From SVQP01 sp045594445 (GTDB lineage Bacteria > Bacillota > Clostridia > Oscillospirales > CAG-272): a stretch of 6,887 nt of DNA. The number at the start of each line of letters is the position of its first letter. Position 1 is the first letter of the stretch. Positions 1 to 5,852 of this stretch are shown here, piece by piece. The DNA lies in assembly GCA_045594445.1 (NCBI GenBank), contig JAZNYL010000010.1:1-6887 (forward strand), read 5' to 3'. The position numbers were made by a program, and so were the translations under genes. The notes beneath the pieces were generated by a model that was not told the DNA's origin, made no database searches, and worked only from the letters and a program-made list of their open reading frames with translations.

Positions 1-60
1 GCCGCCGTGGGTAATCACCAGACGGGCTTCCTTTACGTACTTTTCCATATCACTGTAGGG
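1..60 (-). other. Fragment of a glycosyltransferase (family 28 C-terminal-like), probably foreign to this locus
   Basis: Read on the minus strand in the frame whose last codon here is bases 3-1, this segment is open and ends in MEKYVKEARLVITHGG. An ME.Y...A..VITHGG pattern is typical of the UDP-sugar-binding half of the family-28-type glycosyltransferase subunits of polysaccharide synthesis (PssE/Cps14G/EpsF-like), where HGG is followed by P. Only about 20 residues are visible and the gene runs off the left edge. The frame loses any recognisable meaning past about base 63, where EF-Tu coding sequence begins on the other strand. Having two unrelated conserved gene pieces butted head-on with no 5' end for either suggests an assembly chimera or a recombination junction. 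The family call rests on a short motif. Confidence 0.5.
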
Positions 61-417
61 CCACTGCTTCGTGGCATTGCTAAGGACGAGATCGAGCGCG
101 GCCAGGTTCTGGCTAAGCCCGGCCCTGTAAAGCCCCACACCAAGTTCATTGGCACTGTGTACGTTCTGACTGAGAAGGAAGGCGGCCGTTCCAAGCCCTT
201 CTTCGCTGGCTACCGTCCTCAGTTCTACTTCAGAACTACCGACGTTACCGGTGTTATCTCCCTTCCCGAGGATGTTGAGATGTGCCGCCCCGGTGATAAC
301 GTTGACATGACCGTTGAGCTGATCACCCCCATCGCTTGCGAAGAGGGTCTGCGTTTCGCTATCCGTGAGGGTGGCAGAACCGTTGGTTCCGGCGTCGTTT
401 CCGCTATCATCGAGTAA
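61..417 (+). CDS. tuf: Elongation factor Tu, 3' part only (C-terminal domains)
   Basis: EF-Tu is the cytosolic GTPase that delivers aminoacyl-tRNA to the ribosome. About 118 residues are present, from LLRGIAKDEIERGQVLAKPG to GSGVVSAIIE, against roughly 395 in a full protein: the end of beta-barrel domain 2 and all of domain 3. Landmarks are VKPHTKF, YRPQFYFRTTDVTG, the PGDNV segment and the terminal EEGLRFAIREGGRTVGSG block. The GTPase domain is absent. The frame stays open back to base 7, but bases 7-54 do not encode EF-Tu (the VGLLLRG region reads TVGPLLRG and then loses all similarity), so the GTG at 7 is not a real start. Codons are strongly biased (cgt, gct, gtt), as expected for a highly expressed gene. 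A strong terminator follows the TAA. Identity is certain; the 5' boundary is uncertain by about 10 bases. Confidence 0.95.
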   Translation, partial: PLLRGIAKDEIERGQVLAKPGPVKPHTKFIGTVYVLTEKEGGRSKPFFAGYRPQFYFRTTDVTGVISLPEDVEMCRPGDNVDMTVELITPIACEEGLRFAIREGGRTVGSGVVSAIIE

Positions 418-447
418 TTTGCGCTCATAATTTGACGTAAAATTTTC

Positions 448-489
448 GGGGGATGGGATGAGCTTCATCCCATCCCCCATATTTTTATT
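448..489 (+). terminator. Strong intrinsic terminator of tuf
   Basis: A perfect 14-bp inverted repeat (448-461 GGGGGATGGGATGA with 465-478) closes on a 3-base GCT loop and is followed by ATATTTTTATTT. It begins 30 bases after the tuf stop codon. The very GC-rich stem base plus T-rich tail is a textbook rho-independent terminator. It sits only 15 bases upstream of the first stem of the FMN riboswitch, so it also isolates ribU from tuf transcription. Confidence 0.95.
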
Positions 490-493
490 TTGA

Positions 494-654
494 TTATTTT
501 TGAGAATTGGTGAGATTCCATACCGGCAGTGATGCGAATGGCGCAAAGTCTGCAAACTCTTGCAAAGGCAAGGGCCGACAAGGTGAGATTCCTTGACCGA
601 CGGTATACGCGCAAGCTTTCGCTTACGTGAGAAAGTCCGGATGGGAAAGAATAA
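494..654 (+). promoter_or_regulatory. FMN riboswitch aptamer (RFN element)
   Basis: This is a cis-acting RNA leader that binds flavin mononucleotide and represses the downstream flavin gene. The conserved RFN blocks occur in order: GGTGAGATTCC at 509-519, ACCGGCAGTGATG at 522-534, AAAGTCTGC, GGGCCGAC, a CAAGG/CCTTG hairpin enclosing TGAGATT, GACCGACGGT ending at 604, and AAAGTCCGGATGGGA ending at 646. The closing stem P1 pairs TTATTTTT (494-501) with AAGAATAA (647-654): 8 bp with one G-U, exactly abutting the conserved GGATGGGA, as in other RFN elements. A variable stem-loop lies around 607-630. Gene context agrees: the next gene is an ECF-type substrate-binding membrane protein of the riboflavin class. 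Confidence 0.95.
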
Positions 655-712
655 GCAAGCCCGCACGCGGGCGAATTTGTCCTTTCCCCCACGTATCAAA
701 GGGGGATTTTTT
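643..712 (+). promoter_or_regulatory. Riboswitch expression platform: SD-sequestering/terminator hairpin with competing pairing
   Basis: Three pairings can be read. (1) CCCCC (686-690) pairs with GGGGG (701-705), extended by T685-A706, and is followed by six Ts (707-712). This hides the ribU Shine-Dalgarno GGGGG and could also stop transcription. (2) GGGAAAG (643-649), which includes the start of the P1 3' strand, is perfectly complementary to CTTTCCC (682-688). This would break hairpin 1 and expose the ribosome site. (3) A small GCCCG/CGGGC hairpin at 659-672 would sit in the loop of pairing 2. FMN binding should stabilise P1, take away 647-649 and favour hairpin 1, giving OFF. The pairings are seen directly; the switching logic is inferred. 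With a T-run ending right at the ATG, translational control, termination or both are possible. Confidence 0.75.
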
Positions 713-1432
713 ATGAAGAATAAGATTAAAACGAGCGCAAAGGAAAGAATTTCGCGCATGGTGATGATCGCGCTGTTTTGCGCACTTGCGTTTGCGGTCA
801 TGCCGCTTTTCCGTATCAACGTGATCTTTTTGACGTTTGATATCAAGGACGCCATCATTACGGTAGGCGGACTTTTGTTCGGGCCCTTGGCCGCAGTGAT
901 CATTTCTGCGGTAACGGCTCTGCTGGAATTTGTGACCATCGGAGATACCGGCGTGTACGGACTTCTGATGGATTTTGTGTCCTCGGCATCCTTTGCCGTG
1001 GTGGCTGCGTTGATCTATCGCTTCCGCCGCGACCTTTTGGGAGCTGTCGTTGGCCTTTTGGCTGCAGTTTTGAGTATGACAGCATTCATGCTTGGCATGA
1101 ACTTGATCGTGGCACCGCTGTTCGCTCCGGAGGTATATACCCGAGAAGTAGTAATGGCAATGCTCCCCACCTTAATTTTGCCTTTTAATCTGACCAAGGC
1201 GGTGCTCAACGCCGCGCTGGTTATGATCCTTTATAAACCCGTTTCCATTGCGCTGCGCTATGCGAGAGTCAAGATCGCAGGCGCACAAATGGAAACCAAA
1301 ATTGCCGCAGATAAGAAAACCAACGTGCTGATCACGGTGGCTGGTCTTGCTTTGGTGGCCGCTTCGCTGATTCTGTTCTTCGTCATCCTGGGCGGAGAAG
1401 CCGAATGGTTTGTCAATCTGTGGGCAAAATGA
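713..1432 (+). CDS. ribU: ECF transporter S component, riboflavin-specific (RibU)
   Basis: This is the membrane substrate-capture subunit for riboflavin uptake, working with the shared energy-coupling module EcfT and ATPases EcfA/A' encoded elsewhere. The ATG at 713 is chosen over upstream in-frame codons because it has GGGGGA at 701-706 and because earlier codons lie inside the riboswitch. The protein is 239 residues. The N-terminal helix (about 14-33) precedes FLTFDIKDAI (39-48), the counterpart of the RibU FL.FD..D signature. Helices follow at about 47-75, 82-104, 108-135 and 150-177; the last contains LPFNLTKAVLNA, matching the conserved P.N..K element of S components. An additional hydrophobic helix at 204-227 extends beyond the usual six-helix core. 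The family call comes from the protein, and the riboflavin specificity is strongly supported by the FMN riboswitch. Confidence 0.92.
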   Translation: MKNKIKTSAKERISRMVMIALFCALAFAVMPLFRINVIFLTFDIKDAIITVGGLLFGPLAAVIISAVTALLEFVTIGDTGVYGLLMDFVSSASFAVVAALIYRFRRDLLGAVVGLLAAVLSMTAFMLGMNLIVAPLFAPEVYTREVVMAMLPTLILPFNLTKAVLNAALVMILYKPVSIALRYARVKIAGAQMETKIAADKKTNVLITVAGLALVAASLILFFVILGGEAEWFVNLWAK

Positions 1433-1452
1433 TGCTTATCCCGGAGTGAAAA

Positions 1453-1977
1453 ATGGAAGAAATCAAACAGGCGCTGATAGATTTTCTCATGAGCGGTGGC
1501 AAGGAGCTGGGCATTGTGCTGTGCTCCATGGTGCCTGTCATTGAGCTGCGTGGCGCGATTCCGTTGGGTTGGTTTACCGATCCGCAAACGCCCTGGTGGC
1601 TGACTTATCTCTTGGCCGTCGTGGGAAACATGATCCCCGTGCCGTTTATTCTGCTCCTGATCCGCCAGGTGCTGGATCTGATGGAAAAAATGCCTGTCAA
1701 ATTCGTGCGTGCGGTAGCCGCATGGATTCGCAGAAAGGCCGAAAAGAATACCGATAAGATTCAACGCTACGGCTTTTGGGGCGTGTGTCTGTTTGTTGCC
1801 ATTCCGCTGCCCATGACGGGCGCGTGGACAGGCTCGTTGGTGGCCGCCACCATCCGCATGAACTTCTGGAAGGCCATGCTCTCGGCGCTGCTTGGCGTTA
1901 TGATCGCGGGTGTTGTCGTGTCCTTGCTCTGCTTTGGCGTTGCCAGCGGCATTGAGTGGCTGAGCGTATTGATTTGA
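1453..1977 (+). CDS. COG2426/PF06695 small multidrug-export-like integral membrane protein
   Basis: A 174-residue polytopic membrane protein of the 'putative small multidrug export' family. The name is historical and the transported substrate is unknown. Visible family features are MVPVIELRGAIPLG (26-39), VVGNMIPVPFILLLI (56-70), a charged loop around 92-104 (RRKAEKNTDKIQR), AIPLPMTGAWTGSL (116-129), and a hydrophobic C-terminus (140-174) forming about two more helices. The two proline/glycine-rich re-entrant-like segments are typical of this family. Start ATG 1453 has GGAG at 1443-1446. It lies 20 bases after ribU with no terminator, so it is probably cotranscribed and under the same FMN riboswitch. 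The family assignment is firm; the function is not. Confidence 0.88.
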   Translation: MEEIKQALIDFLMSGGKELGIVLCSMVPVIELRGAIPLGWFTDPQTPWWLTYLLAVVGNMIPVPFILLLIRQVLDLMEKMPVKFVRAVAAWIRRKAEKNTDKIQRYGFWGVCLFVAIPLPMTGAWTGSLVAATIRMNFWKAMLSALLGVMIAGVVVSLLCFGVASGIEWLSVLI

Positions 1978-2010
1978 AAATAAAGAATAGATATAAAAGA
2001 GGGAAATGAC

Positions 2011-3192
2011 ATGAAAAAAGTACTGTTTACAAGTGAATCCGTAACCGAGGGACATCCCGATAAAATTTGTGACAAGATCTCGGACGCCGTACTGGACAGC
2101 ATGCTGGCGGCAGATCCCATGGCTCGCGTAGCCTGCGAGACCTTTGTCACCACGGGTCTTGTATGCGTCATGGGTGAAATTACCACCTCCGCATACGTAG
2201 ACATTCAGACCATTGTCAGAGAAACCGTTCGCGAGATCGGCTACGACCGCGCAAAGTATGGCTTTGACTGCGACAGCTGCGCCGTGATCAACTCGATCCA
2301 CGAGCAGAGCCCCGACATTGCAATGGGCGTTGATAAGTCTATGGAGGCAAAGGCAGGCGAGGACACCGACGGACTGGACACCGGTGCAGGTGACCAGGGC
2401 TTGATGTTTGGTTATGCTTGCAACGAGACCGAGGAGCTGATGCCTCTGCCCATTTCTCTGGCACATAAGATGGCACAGCGTCTGACCGAGGTGCGTAAGA
2501 ACGGTATGCTGACCTACCTGCGTCCCGACGGTAAGACTCAGGTGACCGTGGAATACCACGATGGCAAGCCTGTCCGCGTGGATGCGCTGGTCATTTCCAC
2601 CCAGCACAGCCCTGAGGTAGAGGTGGAGCAGATCCGTGCAGATATGATCAAGCACGTCATTGAGCCTATCGTGCCCGCACATCTGATCGACGCAGACACC
2701 AAGATCTACGTCAACCCCACCGGCAGATTCGTCATCGGCGGCCCTGCAGGCGATACCGGTCTGACCGGCAGAAAGATCATCGTGGATACATACGGCGGAT
2801 ACGCACGTCACGGCGGCGGTGCGTTCTCGGGTAAGGACCCCACCAAGGTGGACCGTTCCGCATCCTACGCGGCAAGATACATTGCAAAGAACGTGGTTGC
2901 TGCAGGCTTGGCTGATCAGTGTGAGGTACAGGTTGCCTATGCGATCGGCGTTGCAAAGCCCGTGTCCGTCATGATCGACACCTTCGGTACTGCCAAGGTG
3001 GACGAGGAAAAGATCTCCGAGGCGGTACTGCGTCACGTTGACCTGCGTCCTGCTGCTATCATCAAGCGCTTTGATCTGCGCAGACCTATTTACTCAGCAG
3101 TTGCCGCTTACGGTCACATGGGCAGAGAAGACGTGGACGCTCCTTGGGAAGCAAAGGACCTTGCTCCCGTACTGGCTGCAGAGCTTCTGTAA
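2011..3192 (+). CDS. metK: S-adenosylmethionine synthetase (methionine adenosyltransferase)
   Basis: A cytosolic enzyme making S-adenosylmethionine from ATP and methionine, with release of phosphate and pyrophosphate; normally a homotetramer needing Mg2+ and K+. The 393-residue length is normal. Catalytic landmarks are GHPDK (14-18), the ATP-binding signature GAGDQGLMFGYA (125-136), the NPTGRFVIGGP segment (235-245), and the second signature GGGAFSGKDPTKVDRSA (268-284). The ribosome site GAGGG is at 1999-2003, 7 bases before the ATG. It starts 33 bases after the COG2426 gene. The short gap holds no S-box or other SAM riboswitch, so no SAM feedback is visible here. Codon choice (many gca, cgt, aag, acc) resembles tuf and suggests high expression. 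There are no missing catalytic blocks. Confidence 0.98.
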   Translation: MKKVLFTSESVTEGHPDKICDKISDAVLDSMLAADPMARVACETFVTTGLVCVMGEITTSAYVDIQTIVRETVREIGYDRAKYGFDCDSCAVINSIHEQSPDIAMGVDKSMEAKAGEDTDGLDTGAGDQGLMFGYACNETEELMPLPISLAHKMAQRLTEVRKNGMLTYLRPDGKTQVTVEYHDGKPVRVDALVISTQHSPEVEVEQIRADMIKHVIEPIVPAHLIDADTKIYVNPTGRFVIGGPAGDTGLTGRKIIVDTYGGYARHGGGAFSGKDPTKVDRSASYAARYIAKNVVAAGLADQCEVQVAYAIGVAKPVSVMIDTFGTAKVDEEKISEAVLRHVDLRPAAIIKRFDLRRPIYSAVAAYGHMGREDVDAPWEAKDLAPVLAAELL

Positions 3193-3234
3193 CGGCAAAA
3201 AATTACCCTGCATATACTGTGCGGGGGTGATGAA

Positions 3235-3564
3235 ATGGATATTTTTTATACCGTGCTTGCGGTGACTGTGTCGCTGCTGTCGGTATTCGGGCTTTGGTGT
3301 GCTGTCAAATTCCCGCTTGAGGCGTTTTTTGCGTCGGGGCAGGTGGTGGCAGCCGTGGAGCTGAGAAATGAAAAAGATGCGGAAATGCTTGACGTGCTGT
3401 TGCATGAGGCACATTCCGCATTTTTTCGTAAAGGGATGCGGCGCATCGTCGTGCTGATTGACGCGTCGCTGATGAACGGCTGTATCGGACAAGACGGAGT
3501 GCCTTTTGAAAAGGTGCTGGAGCTTTTGGCAAGATACGGCGCGGAATACAGGATCATATCGTAA
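3235..3564 (+). CDS. Hypothetical small membrane-anchored protein, 109 residues
   Basis: I do not recognise this protein. Residues 4-23 form a hydrophobic helix with almost no preceding charge (MDIFYTVLAVTVSLLSVFGL), probably a membrane anchor rather than a cleaved signal. The remainder (about 41-109) reads as a small soluble alpha/beta domain: a VAAVELRNEKDAEMLDVLLHEA strand-helix followed by the basic patch RKGMRR, strand IVVLIDAS, and helix FEKVLELLARYG ending in strand AEYRIIS. A good ribosome site (GGGGGTGAT, 3223-3231) precedes the ATG. It sits 42 bases after metK and 32 before recD2, on the same strand and with similar codon use, so it is likely a real gene of the same transcription unit. 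The strand-helix-strand pattern is a rough reading and no function is proposed. Confidence 0.8.
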   Translation: MDIFYTVLAVTVSLLSVFGLWCAVKFPLEAFFASGQVVAAVELRNEKDAEMLDVLLHEAHSAFFRKGMRRIVVLIDASLMNGCIGQDGVPFEKVLELLARYGAEYRIIS

Positions 3565-3596
3565 ACGAATCAAGAATCAAAGAAAGGAGATGCAAA

Positions 3597-5852
3597 ATGC
3601 AGGAGTATGAAGAAACCATGCAAGGCCAAGAGGCGGACGAGCGGGGACTGATCAAGTTGTCAGGCGGTATTGAGCATGTGATCTATGCCAACGAGGACAA
3701 CGGCTACGCCATTTGTGATTTCGGTACGGATGACGACGAGCTGATCACCATCGTGGGCACCATGCCGTATATTGCCGAGGGCGACCGCATCAATGCGTAC
3801 GGCAAGTGGGTGCACAACCCCAAGTACGGCACGCAGTTCCGCGTGGAGTCCTACGAGCGCGAAATGCCTGCGGATGCATCTGCCATTCTGCGATATCTGG
3901 CCTCGGGCGCGATCAAGGGCGTCGGCCCCAAGACCGCGCAAAAGATCGTGACCAAGTACGGCGAAGAAACGCTGGAGATTATGGAAAAGCATCCCGAGTG
4001 GCTGGCCGAAATTCCGGGTATCACGCTCAAAAAGGCACGCGAGATCGGCAAGGATTTCAACGAGAAATCCGGCATCCGCAGCGCCATGATGTTTTTCAGA
4101 GATTATTTCGGATCAGCGCTGACCGTTCGCATTTATAAGCAATGGGGCAGCGCGGCGGTGGATATCGCGCGCGCCAACCCGTACCGACTTTGCAACGAGG
4201 TTGAGGGTATTGGCTTTGAGCGTGCGGACGCCATGGCACAGAGCCTGGGCATTGCGCCGGATCACGAGGAGAGAATCAAGAGCGGTATTTTGTATATGCT
4301 GCGCTCCAACGCCGCGCAGAACGGGCACGTTTGCCTGCCGCGCGATAAGCTGGTTGCGGGTGCTGCCAGATTGCTTGGTACGGATGAAGAGCGAGCCGAC
4401 GCGGCAGTCAGCCGCTTGCTTAGCGATAACCGCGTGTGCTATTCCATGTTTGACGGTACGCAGTATCTGTACGACAGCCGCGTATACGCCCAGGAGGTGT
4501 ATATTGCCGAGAAATTGGCGCTGCTGGATAAGCTTTGTCCGGCGATTGACGCGGGCGACGTACACGCCTTCATTGCCAACGAGGAACGCAAAAACGGCAT
4601 GCAGTATGCCAATATGCAGAAAAAGGCCATTTACGCGGCGCTGGAAAGCGGCGTTATGATATTGACGGGTGGCCCGGGTACGGGTAAAACCACGGTCGTG
4701 CGTGCGCTGATCGATATTTTTGACGGCATGGGACATAAGGTAGCTCTTGCTGCGCCCACGGGCAGAGCAGCCAAGAGGCTTTCCGAGTCCACGCAAACCG
4801 AGGCAAAGACCATTCACAGACTGCTGGAAATGGAGTTTTCGGGCGACGACGCGGACGGCGGTAAGTTCCGCAAGAACCAGCAGGATCTGCTGGACGAGAA
4901 CGTCATCATCGTGGACGAGGCATCCATGGTGGACAATGCGCTGATGTGCCACTTGCTCAAGGCGGTCAAGCCGGGTGCGAGATTTATTCTGATTGGCGAC
5001 GCGGATCAGCTGCCCAGCGTTGGTGCAGGCTACGTGCTGCACGATCTGATTGAAAGTGAGCACTTTTCCACGGTGTGCTTAGACGAAATTTTCCGTCAGG
5101 CACAAAAATCGCTGATCGTGACCAACGCGCACGCCATCAACAAAGGGGTGATGCCCGACCTTTCGGTCAAGGACAACGACTTTTTCTTCCTGCCGCGCAG
5201 AACCGACGCAGAGATCGCAGCTACGGTTGCGGATCTGTATCAGAACCGTCTGCCCCGCACGTACGGAGAAATGGCGCGCACCGGCACGCAGATCATCACG
5301 CCCTCGCGGCGCGGTGAGGGTGGCACGGATCACCTGAACCTGCTGCTGCAAAGCCGCATGAACCCTCCTGCACAGGGCAAGCGTGAATATACCTTCCGCG
5401 ATTGCGTGTTCCGCGAAGGGGATCGCGTCATGCAGGTCAGAAACAACTACGACGTGACGTGGGAAAAGACCGACGGCACACAGGGAAGCGGCATTTTCAA
5501 CGGAGATATGGGCGTGATCCGTCGCATTCATCTTTCGGATCGCGTTATGGAGATTGAATTTGACGATCGCTTGGTGGAATACGAGTTTTCCTCCTTGGAG
5601 GATCTGGAGCACGCGTACGCCATTACGGTACATAAGAGTCAGGGAAGTGAATATCCCATCGTTATCGTGCCCATGTACTCAGCGCCTCCCATGCTGCTGA
5701 CGCGTAATCTGCTTTATACCGCGGTCACGCGTGCGCAGAATATGGTCATTTTTGTGGGCAGAGAAGAGGTCGTGGCGCAAATGGTGGGCAATAACCGCCA
5801 GTCCATGCGCTATACCGGGCTTGCGCAACGCTTGCGCACCGAGGTGAAATGA
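3597..5852 (+). CDS. recD2: RecD2-type SF1B 5'-3' DNA helicase (RecD/TraA family)
   Basis: An ATP-driven 5'-3' DNA helicase of the RecBC-independent RecD2 class, acting in DNA repair and replication-fork maintenance. Domain order in 751 residues: an N-terminal OB-like domain (about 20-88), helix-hairpin-helix elements (SGAIKGVGPKTAQKIV about 103-118, LAEIPGITLKKAREI 136-150, EVEGIGFERADAMAQ 201-215), then the helicase core. The core shows Walker A GGPGTGKTT (358-366, Lys364), motif Ia AAPTGRAAKRL (385-395), Walker B VDEASMVD (439-446), motif III GDADQLPSVGAG (467-478), motif IV LDEIFRQAQKS, motif V VHKSQGSEYP (678-687) and motif VI YTAVTRAQN (707-715, Arg712). The start is set by AAAGGAGA at 3583-3590. 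All motifs are intact. It is followed directly by the comF gene. Confidence 0.97.
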   Translation: MQEYEETMQGQEADERGLIKLSGGIEHVIYANEDNGYAICDFGTDDDELITIVGTMPYIAEGDRINAYGKWVHNPKYGTQFRVESYEREMPADASAILRYLASGAIKGVGPKTAQKIVTKYGEETLEIMEKHPEWLAEIPGITLKKAREIGKDFNEKSGIRSAMMFFRDYFGSALTVRIYKQWGSAAVDIARANPYRLCNEVEGIGFERADAMAQSLGIAPDHEERIKSGILYMLRSNAAQNGHVCLPRDKLVAGAARLLGTDEERADAAVSRLLSDNRVCYSMFDGTQYLYDSRVYAQEVYIAEKLALLDKLCPAIDAGDVHAFIANEERKNGMQYANMQKKAIYAALESGVMILTGGPGTGKTTVVRALIDIFDGMGHKVALAAPTGRAAKRLSESTQTEAKTIHRLLEMEFSGDDADGGKFRKNQQDLLDENVIIVDEASMVDNALMCHLLKAVKPGARFILIGDADQLPSVGAGYVLHDLIESEHFSTVCLDEIFRQAQKSLIVTNAHAINKGVMPDLSVKDNDFFFLPRRTDAEIAATVADLYQNRLPRTYGEMARTGTQIITPSRRGEGGTDHLNLLLQSRMNPPAQGKREYTFRDCVFREGDRVMQVRNNYDVTWEKTDGTQGSGIFNGDMGVIRRIHLSDRVMEIEFDDRLVEYEFSSLEDLEHAYAITVHKSQGSEYPIVIVPMYSAPPMLLTRNLLYTAVTRAQNMVIFVGREEVVAQMVGNNRQSMRYTGLAQRLRTEVK

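Noticed and set aside
7..60. GTG start at 7 as the beginning of a short EF-Tu-like protein
   Set aside because: Residues before LLRG show no EF-Tu similarity and have no ribosome site. The same bases make good sense as glycosyltransferase on the other strand.
593..712. Longer N-terminus for RibU from ATG 593 or 641
   Set aside because: These codons lie inside the conserved FMN aptamer and lack ribosome sites. ATG 713 has GGGGG at good spacing and starts a typical S-component N-terminus.
1969..1997. Promoter TTGATT-17-TATAAA before metK
   Set aside because: The boxes and spacing look good, but transcription would begin at about 2004, downstream of the GAGGG ribosome site, giving a nearly leaderless RNA. 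Not convincing without start-site data.
1978..2010. SAM riboswitch (S-box) before metK
   Set aside because: The gap is only 33 bases and AT-rich, far too short for any known SAM aptamer.
1258..3036. 592-codon open frame on the minus strand across metK
   Set aside because: It is antisense to an intact metK and its neighbour. The translation is rich in His, Cys and Arg with no family signature: a shadow of codon bias.
3213..3218. TATACT as a -10 box for the 109-residue gene
   Set aside because: No -35 box at 16-18 bases upstream, and the implied start would fall inside the ribosome binding site.
4113..5063. 316-codon minus-strand open frame inside recD2
   Set aside because: It is antisense to the helicase core, has no recognisable motif, and is explained by GC-biased third positions of recD2.
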